Positions 53,752-61,206 of a stretch of 64,000 nt of DNA are shown here, piece by piece. Origin of the DNA: a bacterium. Its GTDB lineage: Bacteria > Armatimonadota > JACIXR01. The number at the start of each line of letters is the position of its first letter. The first letter of the stretch is position 1. The notes beneath the pieces were generated by a model. That model was given only the letters and a program-made list of their open reading frames with translations, was not told the DNA's origin and did no database searches. The stretch lies in the NCBI GenBank assembly GCA_014360495.1, contig JACIXR010000009.1, forward strand, positions 62,001 through 126,000, read 5' to 3'. The position numbers and the translations under genes were made by a program.

Positions 53752-56700
53752 TTAGGTGAGTTCTACTAACTCTTCGGAAAGCTTCACATACCTCTCCCTC
53801 TCCGCAACACTTATCGTGCGCCAGATGAGGAACTGCTTCCTTATAGTGTTGAGGAAGCGCCTATTTACCCTCTTCCAGTTCGCCACATCACCGCTTTCCC
53901 TTCTTATCACCATCTTTATGTCATACACATCTTTAATCGTGGTGGGCTCTATTATCATACTGACCCTCTGGCTTACACCCAAATCGAAGGGAGCAAGCCA
54001 GGTCATAAAGTCTATTTGATAACCCTTGGTGTCATATTTCATAAATGTATGTGCTTTCACATCAGCGGTCACGAAGTCGCCCACGGAGTATTCCTCATAT
54101 GCTTCAAGCCACTCCTTGAGAAATCCTGCCAACCCCCTTGATTGCTCGCCCGTCACCGAGAAAGGAAGCGTGATGTGCCACTCATCTCCCTCAGGTTCGG
54201 GCAAGCTCCAAGACCTCTCAAGCGCGGGAGTTGCTACCTCCGAGGCTTTCCTTGCCGGATAAATTGTGGATAGGAGGGTGACAGCAACTACCGCGAATGT
54301 AGCAAGAACAGCCGACATGGAGGAGAAGTTGAGGTAAAGGTGTCCAAGCTTACCGGTAGCTATCATAATCTTAACTATCGTTTGCCCTACTATGTATCCC
54401 GCAATCGCGCCGATAACCGCGTAAACGAGCGCCTCTGCGAAGAAGAGCATAGCGATGTGGTTAGGCGCTAAGCCTAAGGAGGCGAATATCCTTATTTCCC
54501 TTACCCTCTCGTAAACGGCGGCAAGCATCGTATCAAGGACGATGAGCACGGCAATCAATATGATGATGAGGAGCTCAGTCCAGCCAATGGGAGCGGAGAG
54601 AGCGAGCGTGGAATAGCGGGATATCTTCTTCCCTTCTCCAGCATACATATTAAGAGCTAAGCGAGGCATTAAATCGCCGAGGACCCTCTTAACTTCTTCA
54701 GCTGACACGAGGTCTACAGCCACGGAGCGCAGCGTCCCTCCCATATTAAGGAGGGTTTGATAAGGGATAATCGCAACGGCATCCGGCTCAAGATGGATAT
54801 ACTCCCTGAAGCCTGCCTGCTGGCTTGTCTGTCCCTGCTGTTGCTGTTTCTGCATCGCCACAAAGTCAACGGGTGTAATTGGCTCATTATCTAAGTCCTT
54901 TATCTTTTTAAATTTGTTGTTATTCAAAATACCTATTACAGTGAACTTCACGCCGCCTATCAATATCTGTGCCTTCCCCACATCCGCCTTGCCGATTTTC
55001 AGTTTCTTGGCTACCCCCTCGGGAATTATGCAAACATATCTATCATCGGGCTCTATCCATCTTCCCGCTTTAAGAGCTTCCTGTGGTCTTGTTATCCCAG
55101 CTTCCTCTGCGCCTAACCCAACGAGAGCCTTAACATCGTAGGTTAGGTCGGGGTTGGCTGCGGACAAGAGGGTTACGAAGGATTGTTCATCCCAAGCGGA
55201 GGTGTAGAACCAGATGCGTGGGGAGACCTTATAGCCCTTTGGTGTGAACTCGTCGTAGAGAAGGCGATAAGCCACCTCCTGCAGCTCGCTCCACATTGGT
55301 GTCCGCAACATAACTCCTTGGTAGCGTGGAATTCCCTTGCCAGGCACCTTATTGAAGCGCATAACGGGTTTAACGGAAGTGAAGGCTAAAACGGCGAATG
55401 TTAGAACGATAAGAGTTATACAAGTGAGGGCTGTTCTTGCCTTCCTCCTCCTCATATTTGAAATGCCCAAAGAAAGGGCTGAAGCAGCAATAGTGAACCT
55501 GCCTATATCTACTCTATGAATGCCGGTGAGGGAGCGATGAAGAGCCCTCAGCTGTTGTTGGAATCTTCCGATAACGACGGTTGCTACTGCGGAAGCCATT
55601 GCCAGCATAACGAAAGCAAGGAGGATGACGAGAGGGTTAAGAGCGATCTCAAATGCAGGATGGAGGTAGCGGAAAAGGGCAAAAGTTGCCAGGAATATTC
55701 CGCCCAGACCTGCTAACTGTTGGACGAGGGTAGGGAAAGCGAAGAGCAACCTCTCCAGGAAGAAGGCGAAGGGAATGACAATCGCCATATAAAAGATAAC
55801 TCCCCTCACAACATCGTCTCCCGTGCTCCGCACGGCGGGATAAGCCCTCGACTCGTAGCCCCAAGCACTGCGTGAATAAGCGTAGAAATGGCTATAATCC
55901 AATCTGGCAAGAGCTTTCTCCGCCTTATCTAATTCCTCCTTTGCCCTTCTATGGAGGTCCTCCAGAACATCGTTGATTATGCGGAAGCGTCTTAGTTTGG
56001 ACATCCGATACTCGTCCCAAATCCACATATCTTTTGCGACCTTGTAGGGCGTAAAGTAAAGCGTTCCTGAACCTTTAACCTCGTAGCCCTCCCCTTTGGG
56101 GTTCTTCTCCGACGCATTTAAGAGGAGAAATCTTGTGGCTGCGGGTCCTGCGCCCATTATTATCTTAATCCTGCTCCCCGGTTCAGCGAAAATCACGGCG
56201 CAGTCATCAACATGTGGCATCCAAGCTTCAGGTAAGCTGATTGCTTGCCCATACATTCGGGGCGTTCCGTCCGTTATACCATCAAGGATTGCTATATTGC
56301 TCAGGATTGCCAATCCCTGCGGGTCAACCAGGTCAAATATGGAAACGGAAGCACAACGGAAAGTAACCACTGTTACATGCTTCTTCCCCACGGTCATCAT
56401 AGCATCCACCGGATAAGCTTCCGCTCCCATCGTCCCCAAATCGGGAGCATAGATTATCTCTCCTGTTTTATCATCAAGCTTATATGCGTTAACTGTAGCC
56501 GGTCTACGCCACCCTATAGCGGTTATCGTAGCCACGCCATTGAACTCAAACTTACCTTCTTTATCAGTCATCTCAATCATATGTCCCCTGACCCCCATCA
56601 TACTCTTGTTCCAATGTTTCAACATGACGACAGCATCGGGAATTGGAACATCGGGTATGAAACTCTTTCTCGGGTCCCAGTAAACAACCCTTCCTTCGAG

Positions 56701-58284
56701 CGTGCCGAATCCGTTCATCAAACCCAATCTCTCAATCTTTGAGGGCTCGGTGATGGGGAAGCGGAGGGCAGTAGTTGTTCCCTTGCGGGGTGGGTCGTTA
56801 AGGATATGATGATAAAGGCAGGCGAGAAGCTTCACCTGCGTCATCAAGTTGGAGAAATTCATCTTATCAATTGTATCAAATGGGGTATCTACCAAGGAGC
56901 GAGCGTCGTTTATCGTGAAGAAGGAAACACCGTATCCACCCATCATAGTGAACAACTCCGCATCTAAAGCCACCTTGCCCGGTATAAATGTCCTCCAGGG
57001 CTTTCCCGCTATGGGATTGACGCCGTCAGCGAAAATCTGCTCCGGCTCAACCTTCATAAACTCCGCTACTCTTTCCGCATTCTCCCTGCAGACCCTTGCG
57101 ATATCAGAGAAGTCCCTCTGACGGTCCTCCCTTATCTCGTAGAACATGGATTTGTAGAAAATTCCCAACGCCCTGGATTGACTTGAGAGGTCAAGTCCGG
57201 TGAAGAGGTAAACCTTCTTTATCTCTCTTGGCTTGTATCCCGTGTGGAAAACACGAGCGAAAAAGCCCTTGATCTTCTCCATGGGACCGAGCTTCTCGTA
57301 TTCTTTGAAATGCTTCGTAAAGTAAGCCCTTATCCCGCTGAGAGCTTCAAAATGCCCAGAGGTAGCGATGAAAAGAATGGACCTCTTAGGAGGTCTCTCC
57401 TTGAAAATCCGCGCCAATTCCAACATAGCCGCTATTCCCGAGGCGCTCTCAGCACCAGGCGCGAGGGAAGGAGCTATTGATATGGAATCAAAGAAGGATT
57501 CAATGATTATCAGCTGGTTTTTAAGTTCTTCGTCGCTGCCCGGAAGGAATCCTATCACATTATAACCTGTTCTGCGTTCCCAGGGCATTGAGCATTTAAC
57601 AACAACTTCAAGATTTGGATTCTCAGCGATAAGTTTCTTAAGGGTTTGAGCATCCTGTTTTTTCACCCAGAAACGCGCTATATCAATGGGGATGGAGATG
57701 AACTTCGCCTCTGCCTCACCCCGCATAGTTGTATCAGGCTCTTCAAAAAGAACAACTTTGACCCCTAGGCGGGGGGCATTGAGCCAATGGGAACCGCAGT
57801 TGAAATTCAACAATGCTACCGAGCCCTCAACCTTCTTCCCATCAAAGGAGTGAAGATATCCGTCTCCCGCATAGATTAAGGGACCTCTAACCCCTTCAGG
57901 TGGGAGGGAGGGAGTTCTTATCGCATTCGGCCAGAGGGGGTAGATGCGCATCTTTATATTGAGGGCGGGAATCTCAAGGCTGGCTTCCCTATCGTAGGGG
58001 ATGGGGAGCGTATACTCCTCCATCGTGACATCCTGAAGCCCTATCTCCTCAAACTTTTTCTTTACATATTTGGCTGCCGCATCACATCCCGGATAGCCCG
58101 TGACCCTGCTGGGAAACGAGGATAGATAAGCTATTGTTTCTCGTATATTCTGCTCGTTAACAGCTGAGGTCAGCTCCCGATAGAGCTTGCGCAGCTCAGG
58201 AGTGAGCTTGACCTTCTCCTGTCCGTGCAAGAAAGCCACGGACAAGAAGAGCACAGACATTATAATAGTTATACTTTTTCGCAT
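53752..58284 (-). CDS. M28 peptidase-like / FtsX-type permease fusion protein
   Basis: A 1510-residue exported membrane protein. After a signal peptide (1-21) residues about 30-510 have an M28 aminopeptidase plan with an inserted PA-like part (VALLNFNCGSHWLN). Residues about 525-680 resemble a carboxypeptidase regulatory-like beta domain (GFGTLEGRVVYWDPRK, GKFEFNGVATITAI). Transmembrane helices follow near 825-925 and 955, a MacB-like periplasmic region at about 975-1225, and FtsX helices at about 1235-1350 (LLIIILIAVLIVLDTMLAAV, SLGLAPNHIAML, IYPARKASEVATPALE). A soluble tail of about 160 residues ends it. Expected M28 metal ligands look altered (see findings). There is no ATPase gene nearby. 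Confidence 0.82.
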   Translation of the reverse strand: MRKSITIIMSVLFLSVAFLHGQEKVKLTPELRKLYRELTSAVNEQNIRETIAYLSSFPSRVTGYPGCDAAAKYVKKKFEEIGLQDVTMEEYTLPIPYDREASLEIPALNIKMRIYPLWPNAIRTPSLPPEGVRGPLIYAGDGYLHSFDGKKVEGSVALLNFNCGSHWLNAPRLGVKVVLFEEPDTTMRGEAEAKFISIPIDIARFWVKKQDAQTLKKLIAENPNLEVVVKCSMPWERRTGYNVIGFLPGSDEELKNQLIIIESFFDSISIAPSLAPGAESASGIAAMLELARIFKERPPKRSILFIATSGHFEALSGIRAYFTKHFKEYEKLGPMEKIKGFFARVFHTGYKPREIKKVYLFTGLDLSSQSRALGIFYKSMFYEIREDRQRDFSDIARVCRENAERVAEFMKVEPEQIFADGVNPIAGKPWRTFIPGKVALDAELFTMMGGYGVSFFTINDARSLVDTPFDTIDKMNFSNLMTQVKLLACLYHHILNDPPRKGTTTALRFPITEPSKIERLGLMNGFGTLEGRVVYWDPRKSFIPDVPIPDAVVMLKHWNKSMMGVRGHMIEMTDKEGKFEFNGVATITAIGWRRPATVNAYKLDDKTGEIIYAPDLGTMGAEAYPVDAMMTVGKKHVTVVTFRCASVSIFDLVDPQGLAILSNIAILDGITDGTPRMYGQAISLPEAWMPHVDDCAVIFAEPGSRIKIIMGAGPAATRFLLLNASEKNPKGEGYEVKGSGTLYFTPYKVAKDMWIWDEYRMSKLRRFRIINDVLEDLHRRAKEELDKAEKALARLDYSHFYAYSRSAWGYESRAYPAVRSTGDDVVRGVIFYMAIVIPFAFFLERLLFAFPTLVQQLAGLGGIFLATFALFRYLHPAFEIALNPLVILLAFVMLAMASAVATVVIGRFQQQLRALHRSLTGIHRVDIGRFTIAASALSLGISNMRRRKARTALTCITLIVLTFAVLAFTSVKPVMRFNKVPGKGIPRYQGVMLRTPMWSELQEVAYRLLYDEFTPKGYKVSPRIWFYTSAWDEQSFVTLLSAANPDLTYDVKALVGLGAEEAGITRPQEALKAGRWIEPDDRYVCIIPEGVAKKLKIGKADVGKAQILIGGVKFTVIGILNNNKFKKIKDLDNEPITPVDFVAMQKQQQQGQTSQQAGFREYIHLEPDAVAIIPYQTLLNMGGTLRSVAVDLVSAEEVKRVLGDLMPRLALNMYAGEGKKISRYSTLALSAPIGWTELLIIILIAVLIVLDTMLAAVYERVREIRIFASLGLAPNHIAMLFFAEALVYAVIGAIAGYIVGQTIVKIMIATGKLGHLYLNFSSMSAVLATFAVVAVTLLSTIYPARKASEVATPALERSWSLPEPEGDEWHITLPFSVTGEQSRGLAGFLKEWLEAYEEYSVGDFVTADVKAHTFMKYDTKGYQIDFMTWLAPFDLGVSQRVSMIIEPTTIKDVYDIKMVIRRESGDVANWKRVNRRFLNTIRKQFLIWRTISVAERERYVKLSEELVELT

Positions 58285-58323
58285 TTGGAGTCCCTTCCTT
58301 TCCCCAAAGTTTTGGTTATTTTT

Positions 58324-58352
58324 AGAATAGTATAGAAAAAATCCTTTGTCAA
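58324..58352 (-). promoter_or_regulatory. Promoter of the M28-like/FtsX operon
   Basis: On the minus strand a perfect TTGACA (58352-58347), 17 bases, TATTCT (58329-58324). An AAGGAAGGGA site precedes the ATG at 58284. It is back to back with the microcompartment promoter across about 110 bases of AT-rich DNA. Confidence 0.7.
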
Positions 58353-58463
58353 TATCATCTACATCATCAATATTTTATAAAAGCAACAAGTGCATTGCAA
58401 TATTTTTAAACCATTATTCAAACCTCTGCAAGGTGAAAGAGAAATTTAAAGCGTTAAAAACAT

Positions 58464-58492
58464 TTGACACCCATATTTATTATATCTAAAAT
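58464..58492 (+). promoter_or_regulatory. Promoter of the microcompartment operon, probably leaderless
   Basis: Perfect TTGACA (58464-58469), 17 bases, TAAAAT (58487-58492). The aldolase ATG at 58500 is 7 bases after the -10 box. The TTG that opens the longest frame is the first half of this -35 box, so it cannot be the start. Confidence 0.78.
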
Positions 58493-58499
58493 AAAAGTG

Positions 58500-59270
58500 A
58501 TGGAAAAAGAAAGCGCTTTAAGACAGGAAATAGTTGAAGTTGGCAGAAGGCTCTGGCAGAAGGGCTTTGTAGCTGCCAACGACGGAAATATCACCTGTAG
58601 ACTTGATGATAATTTCATCCTTACCACCCCTACAGGTGTCTCCAAGGGTTTTATGACCCCCGATATGATAGTTAAGGTAGACATGGACGGCAACGCCACG
58701 GAGGGCTACCTGAAACCATCCTCGGAAATTTTCGTCCACCTTATGATTTATAAAGAGCGTCCCGATGTCAAAGCCGTCCTCCACGCCCATCCTCCCTTTG
58801 CCACCGCATTCGCTGTCGCCGGTATCTCCCTTGAGCATCCTGTCCTCCCAGAAGCTATCCTCCACCTTGACGGCGTTCCTCTTTCCCCCTACGGAACACC
58901 AGGCACACCCGAGCTCGTTGAAGCCATCAGACCCTATATCAGGAATAGAAACGCTGTCCTCTTGGAGAATCACGGGGCGTTCACAGTCGGCGATACACCC
59001 ATCCACGCATACTATAGAATGGAGACATTGGAGCACTTCGCGAAAATCTCCCTTCTCGCCCGTCTTCTCGGAGGAGAAAGGGTGCTCAGTCAAGAGGAGG
59101 TTTCCAGGCTTCTCCAATCCCGCAACAGGGCACCTGCGAGTCATCTCTGCCAGGATTGTGCCTTCCGAGCATTAGGCGAGCAGGGGTTGGAAGGGTTAGT
59201 TGACAGGATAACGAAGAGGATTATGGAGGAATTGAGCAAGGATGGAAGCTTTGGGTCTGATAGAGGTTAA
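58500..59270 (+). CDS. Class II aldolase (fuculose/rhamnulose-phosphate aldolase-like), microcompartment cargo candidate
   Basis: A 256-residue zinc-dependent aldolase of the AraD/FucA family. GFVAANDGNITCRL is the phosphate-binding loop, VLHAHPPFATAFAVAG holds two zinc His ligands, and VLLENHGAFTVG the third region with the distal His. Family enzymes split sugar 1-phosphates to DHAP and lactaldehyde or glycolaldehyde. A C-terminal amphipathic helix (GLEGLVDRITKRIMEELSK) resembles an encapsulation peptide. The first BMC-H gene starts within its last 30 bases. The aldehyde dehydrogenase downstream would use the aldehyde product. Confidence 0.88.
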   Translation: MEKESALRQEIVEVGRRLWQKGFVAANDGNITCRLDDNFILTTPTGVSKGFMTPDMIVKVDMDGNATEGYLKPSSEIFVHLMIYKERPDVKAVLHAHPPFATAFAVAGISLEHPVLPEAILHLDGVPLSPYGTPGTPELVEAIRPYIRNRNAVLLENHGAFTVGDTPIHAYYRMETLEHFAKISLLARLLGGERVLSQEEVSRLLQSRNRAPASHLCQDCAFRALGEQGLEGLVDRITKRIMEELSKDGSFGSDRG

Positions 59271-59559
59271 GGGATTGACGGCGGGATTGACCGCGGCTGA
59301 CGCTGCCTGCAAGGCGGCGGCTGTGAGGCTCGTGGGGTATGAACTGGCTAAGGGAGGAGGGGGAATGTTGGTGGTTAAAATCTCTGGTGATGTTTCCGCA
59401 ATTCAAGCCGCCGTGGAGGCGGGTGTTGCAGAGGCGAAGAAGGTGGGGGAGGTGGTTTCCTTCCATATAATCCCCCGCCCCGTGGAAAGCTTGATAGACT
59501 TGATAGAGAGCAGGGAAACGGTTGGCTCCGAGAGACAGAGGTTTTTGGAGATAGAATGA
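59242..59559 (+). CDS. BMC-H shell protein 1
   Basis: A 105-residue single-BMC-domain protein that forms hexameric shell tiles. [36 protein letters not shown] and [21 protein letters not shown] are the BMC fold signature. The pore region differs from its two neighbours: a glycine run (AKGGGGML) replaces KVGSAYV, so its pore should be wider or differently selective. The tail [10 protein letters not shown] is shared with shell protein 2. The ATG overlaps the aldolase gene by 29 bases. Confidence 0.93.
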   Translation: MEALGLIEVKGLTAGLTAADAACKAAAVRLVGYELAKGGGGMLVVKISGDVSAIQAAVEAGVAEAKKVGEVVSFHIIPRPVESLIDLIESRETVGSERQRFLEIE

Positions 59560-59593
59560 GGAAAAGGAGGTGAAAAAAATAAAGGAACAGGAG

Positions 59594-59914
59594 ATGGAAG
59601 CGTTGGGAATGATAGAGATAAGAGGACTGACGGCAGCGATTGAGGCTGCGGATGCGATGGTGAAAGCGGCTAATGTTGTCCTCGTGGGCTATGAGAAGGT
59701 AGGTTCCGCCTATGTGACGGTTATGGTGAGAGGAGATGTTGGCGCTGTAAGGGCTGCGGTTGACGCGGGAGCGGCTAACGCAAAGAAGGTGGGGGAGGTA
59801 GTATCCGTCCACATCATCGCCAGACCACACGAGAGTTTGGAGGAACCATTGAAGGAGATAGGAGGAAAAGAGGCTACGGAAATTGAGAAGCAAAGATTTA
59901 TTGAAATAGATTAA
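59594..59914 (+). CDS. BMC-H shell protein 2 (PduA-like)
   Basis: A BMC-domain shell protein of 106 residues from ATG 59594. [38 protein letters not shown] and [20 protein letters not shown] are PduA/CcmK-type features, with KVGSAYV as the pore loop. A perfect AAAGGAGGTG (59563-59572) lies 21 bases before this ATG but only 6 before an in-frame ATA (59579), so an unusual start adding five residues is possible. Residues about 15-80 are encoded by DNA nearly identical to shell protein 3. The C-terminal tail EKQRFIEID echoes shell protein 1. Confidence 0.92.
   Translation: MEALGMIEIRGLTAAIEAADAMVKAANVVLVGYEKVGSAYVTVMVRGDVGAVRAAVDAGAANAKKVGEVVSVHIIARPHESLEEPLKEIGGKEATEIEKQRFIEID
59634..59835 (+). 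repeat. First copy of a 202-base direct repeat within BMC-H genes
   Basis: Bases 59634-59835 match 60003-60204 at 201 of 202 positions; the only difference is T at 59740 versus C at 60109. Flanks diverge at once on both sides. Confidence 0.95.
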
Positions 59915-59938
59915 AAATTTTTAAGGAGGTGATTTCGG

Positions 59939-60238
59939 GTGGCTGAAGCCCCCGCTGTAAGATTGGAAGCATTAGGAATGATTGAGACACGAGGACTCGT
60001 CCCAGCGATTGAGGCTGCGGATGCGATGGTGAAAGCGGCTAATGTTGTCCTCGTGGGCTATGAGAAGGTAGGTTCCGCCTATGTGACGGTTATGGTGAGA
60101 GGAGATGTCGGCGCTGTAAGGGCTGCGGTTGACGCGGGAGCGGCTAACGCAAAGAAGGTGGGGGAGGTAGTATCCGTCCACATCATCGCCAGACCACACG
60201 AGAGCCTGGAGAAGCTTCTGGAAAAGTTCAAGCTATAG
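59939..60238 (+). CDS. BMC-H shell protein 3 (PduA-like)
   Basis: A 99-residue BMC-domain shell protein. It starts at a GTG (59939) 7 bases after AAGGAGGTG. Its core is nearly identical to shell protein 2 ([18 protein letters not shown]), but the N-terminus ([20 protein letters not shown]) differs and the C-terminal tail is shorter, lacking QRFIEI. Pore residues should match shell protein 2. The two can form mixed or separate hexamers that differ only in their edges and tails. Confidence 0.93.
   Translation: MAEAPAVRLEALGMIETRGLVPAIEAADAMVKAANVVLVGYEKVGSAYVTVMVRGDVGAVRAAVDAGAANAKKVGEVVSVHIIARPHESLEKLLEKFKL
60003..60204 (+). repeat. Second copy of the 202-base direct repeat within BMC-H genes
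   Basis: Partner of 59634-59835, 201 of 202 bases identical including third codon positions. Confidence 0.95.
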
Positions 60239-60272
60239 GCGGAAATTATCTGCCTAAAGGAAGGAAAGTAAG

Positions 60273-60920
60273 GTGGATTTAGACCGCCTCGTTCAGCTGG
60301 TGGAGGCGGAGGTTCGCCGCCTATTGAGTGAGGGGACGAAAAGTCCACCTCCTCAAATCTCCTCGTCAAGTGGAGGGGAGGGTGTGCCAGTTTTGGTCAT
60401 AATGCTCCATACCTCCCCTCCTTCAAACCTCCTTCAAAGGCTGAGAGAACAGGGCAAAAACCCTGTTATCTGGCAGAGAAACCTCTCTATGGAGGGTTTT
60501 GAGGAGGTCTGGCTTTCCGAGTTGAGGGTAAGCGATGTAGCAAAGATGGCGCTCGGCTTGTTTGATACACCCGCACTTGAGGCGGTCTTCCAGGCACTAT
60601 CCTCGGGGAAAAAGGTATACGCTGAGCCTTTGAAGCTTCCTCAGGCTTGCCCGCCCGCTTTAGCCAATCTCCTCAAGGGGTACTGGGAAACCTTGCTTTC
60701 CTATGGAGTTATTCCGGCGGGAAAGGAAACGCCTTCCCCTGCTCCCGCTCCCTCAACTTCGCCACCCCAGAGGATGATCATAACTCAAGATGATATAAGG
60801 GAGGCAAAGGAGAAAGGTCTTCAGGTTATGCTTTTGCCTCCTAATTCAATCGTTACGGATATGGCTCGCGAGTTGGCGGAGAGGTTAGGAATACAGATAA
60901 AAGAGGAGGTGCAGAGTTGA
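60273..60920 (+). CDS. Microcompartment-associated protein with EutQ-like C-terminal segment
   Basis: A 215-residue protein starting at GTG 60273. An N-terminal amphipathic helix (DLDRLVQLVEAEVRRLLSE) followed by a Ser/Pro linker is the layout of an encapsulation peptide. The middle (about 38-145; VPVLVIMLHTSPP, VAKMALGLFDTPALEAVFQA, GKKVYAEPL) has a Rossmann/flavodoxin-like alternation. After a Pro/Ala linker (about 152-166), residues 168-210 (IITQDDIREAKEKGLQVMLL, IVTDMARELAERLGIQI) resemble the segment that I recall at the N-terminus of EutQ and EutT. The function is unknown; a cargo or assembly role is inferred. Confidence 0.75.
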   Translation: MDLDRLVQLVEAEVRRLLSEGTKSPPPQISSSSGGEGVPVLVIMLHTSPPSNLLQRLREQGKNPVIWQRNLSMEGFEEVWLSELRVSDVAKMALGLFDTPALEAVFQALSSGKKVYAEPLKLPQACPPALANLLKGYWETLLSYGVIPAGKETPSPAPAPSTSPPQRMIITQDDIREAKEKGLQVMLLPPNSIVTDMARELAERLGIQIKEEVQS

Positions 60921-61186
60921 TTATCGCGAAAGTTATAGGAATGGTTGTCTCCACTCGTAAAGAGGAAGACCTCAAGGGGTTCAAGCTTTTGATAGTTCAG
61001 CCTTTAACCCCTCAGGGCAGGGAAAGGGGAGAGCCCCTTGTTGCGGTTGATACTGTGGGAGCGGGGATTGGGGAGATGGTAGTTGTCGCTCTTGGCTCGC
61101 CGGCGAGATTGGCGGTTGATAATCCCAACGCTCCTGTTGATGCCTCAATAGTGGGCATCATAGATTCCATAGATTTTGCTAAATAA
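60917..61186 (+). CDS. BMC-P pentameric vertex protein (EutN/CcmL family)
   Basis: An 89-residue EutN/CcmL protein that caps the vertices of microcompartment shells. IIAKVIGMVVSTRKEEDLKG, FKLLIVQPL, VAVDTVGAGIGEMVVVALGS and DASIVGIIDSIDF are family motifs in order. It starts at a TTG that overlaps the TGA of the preceding gene (TTGA) with GAGGAGGTG upstream. Only one BMC-P is seen; related loci often carry three, and more may lie outside the window. Confidence 0.95.
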   Translation: MIIAKVIGMVVSTRKEEDLKGFKLLIVQPLTPQGRERGEPLVAVDTVGAGIGEMVVVALGSPARLAVDNPNAPVDASIVGIIDSIDFAK

Positions 61187-61206
61187 TAGAAGGGAGGTAT
61201 CCCGCT

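Noticed and set aside
58464-58499. Aldolase start at TTG 58464
   Set aside because: That TTG is the first half of a perfect -35 box (TTGACA) with a correctly spaced -10, so it is upstream of the transcript.
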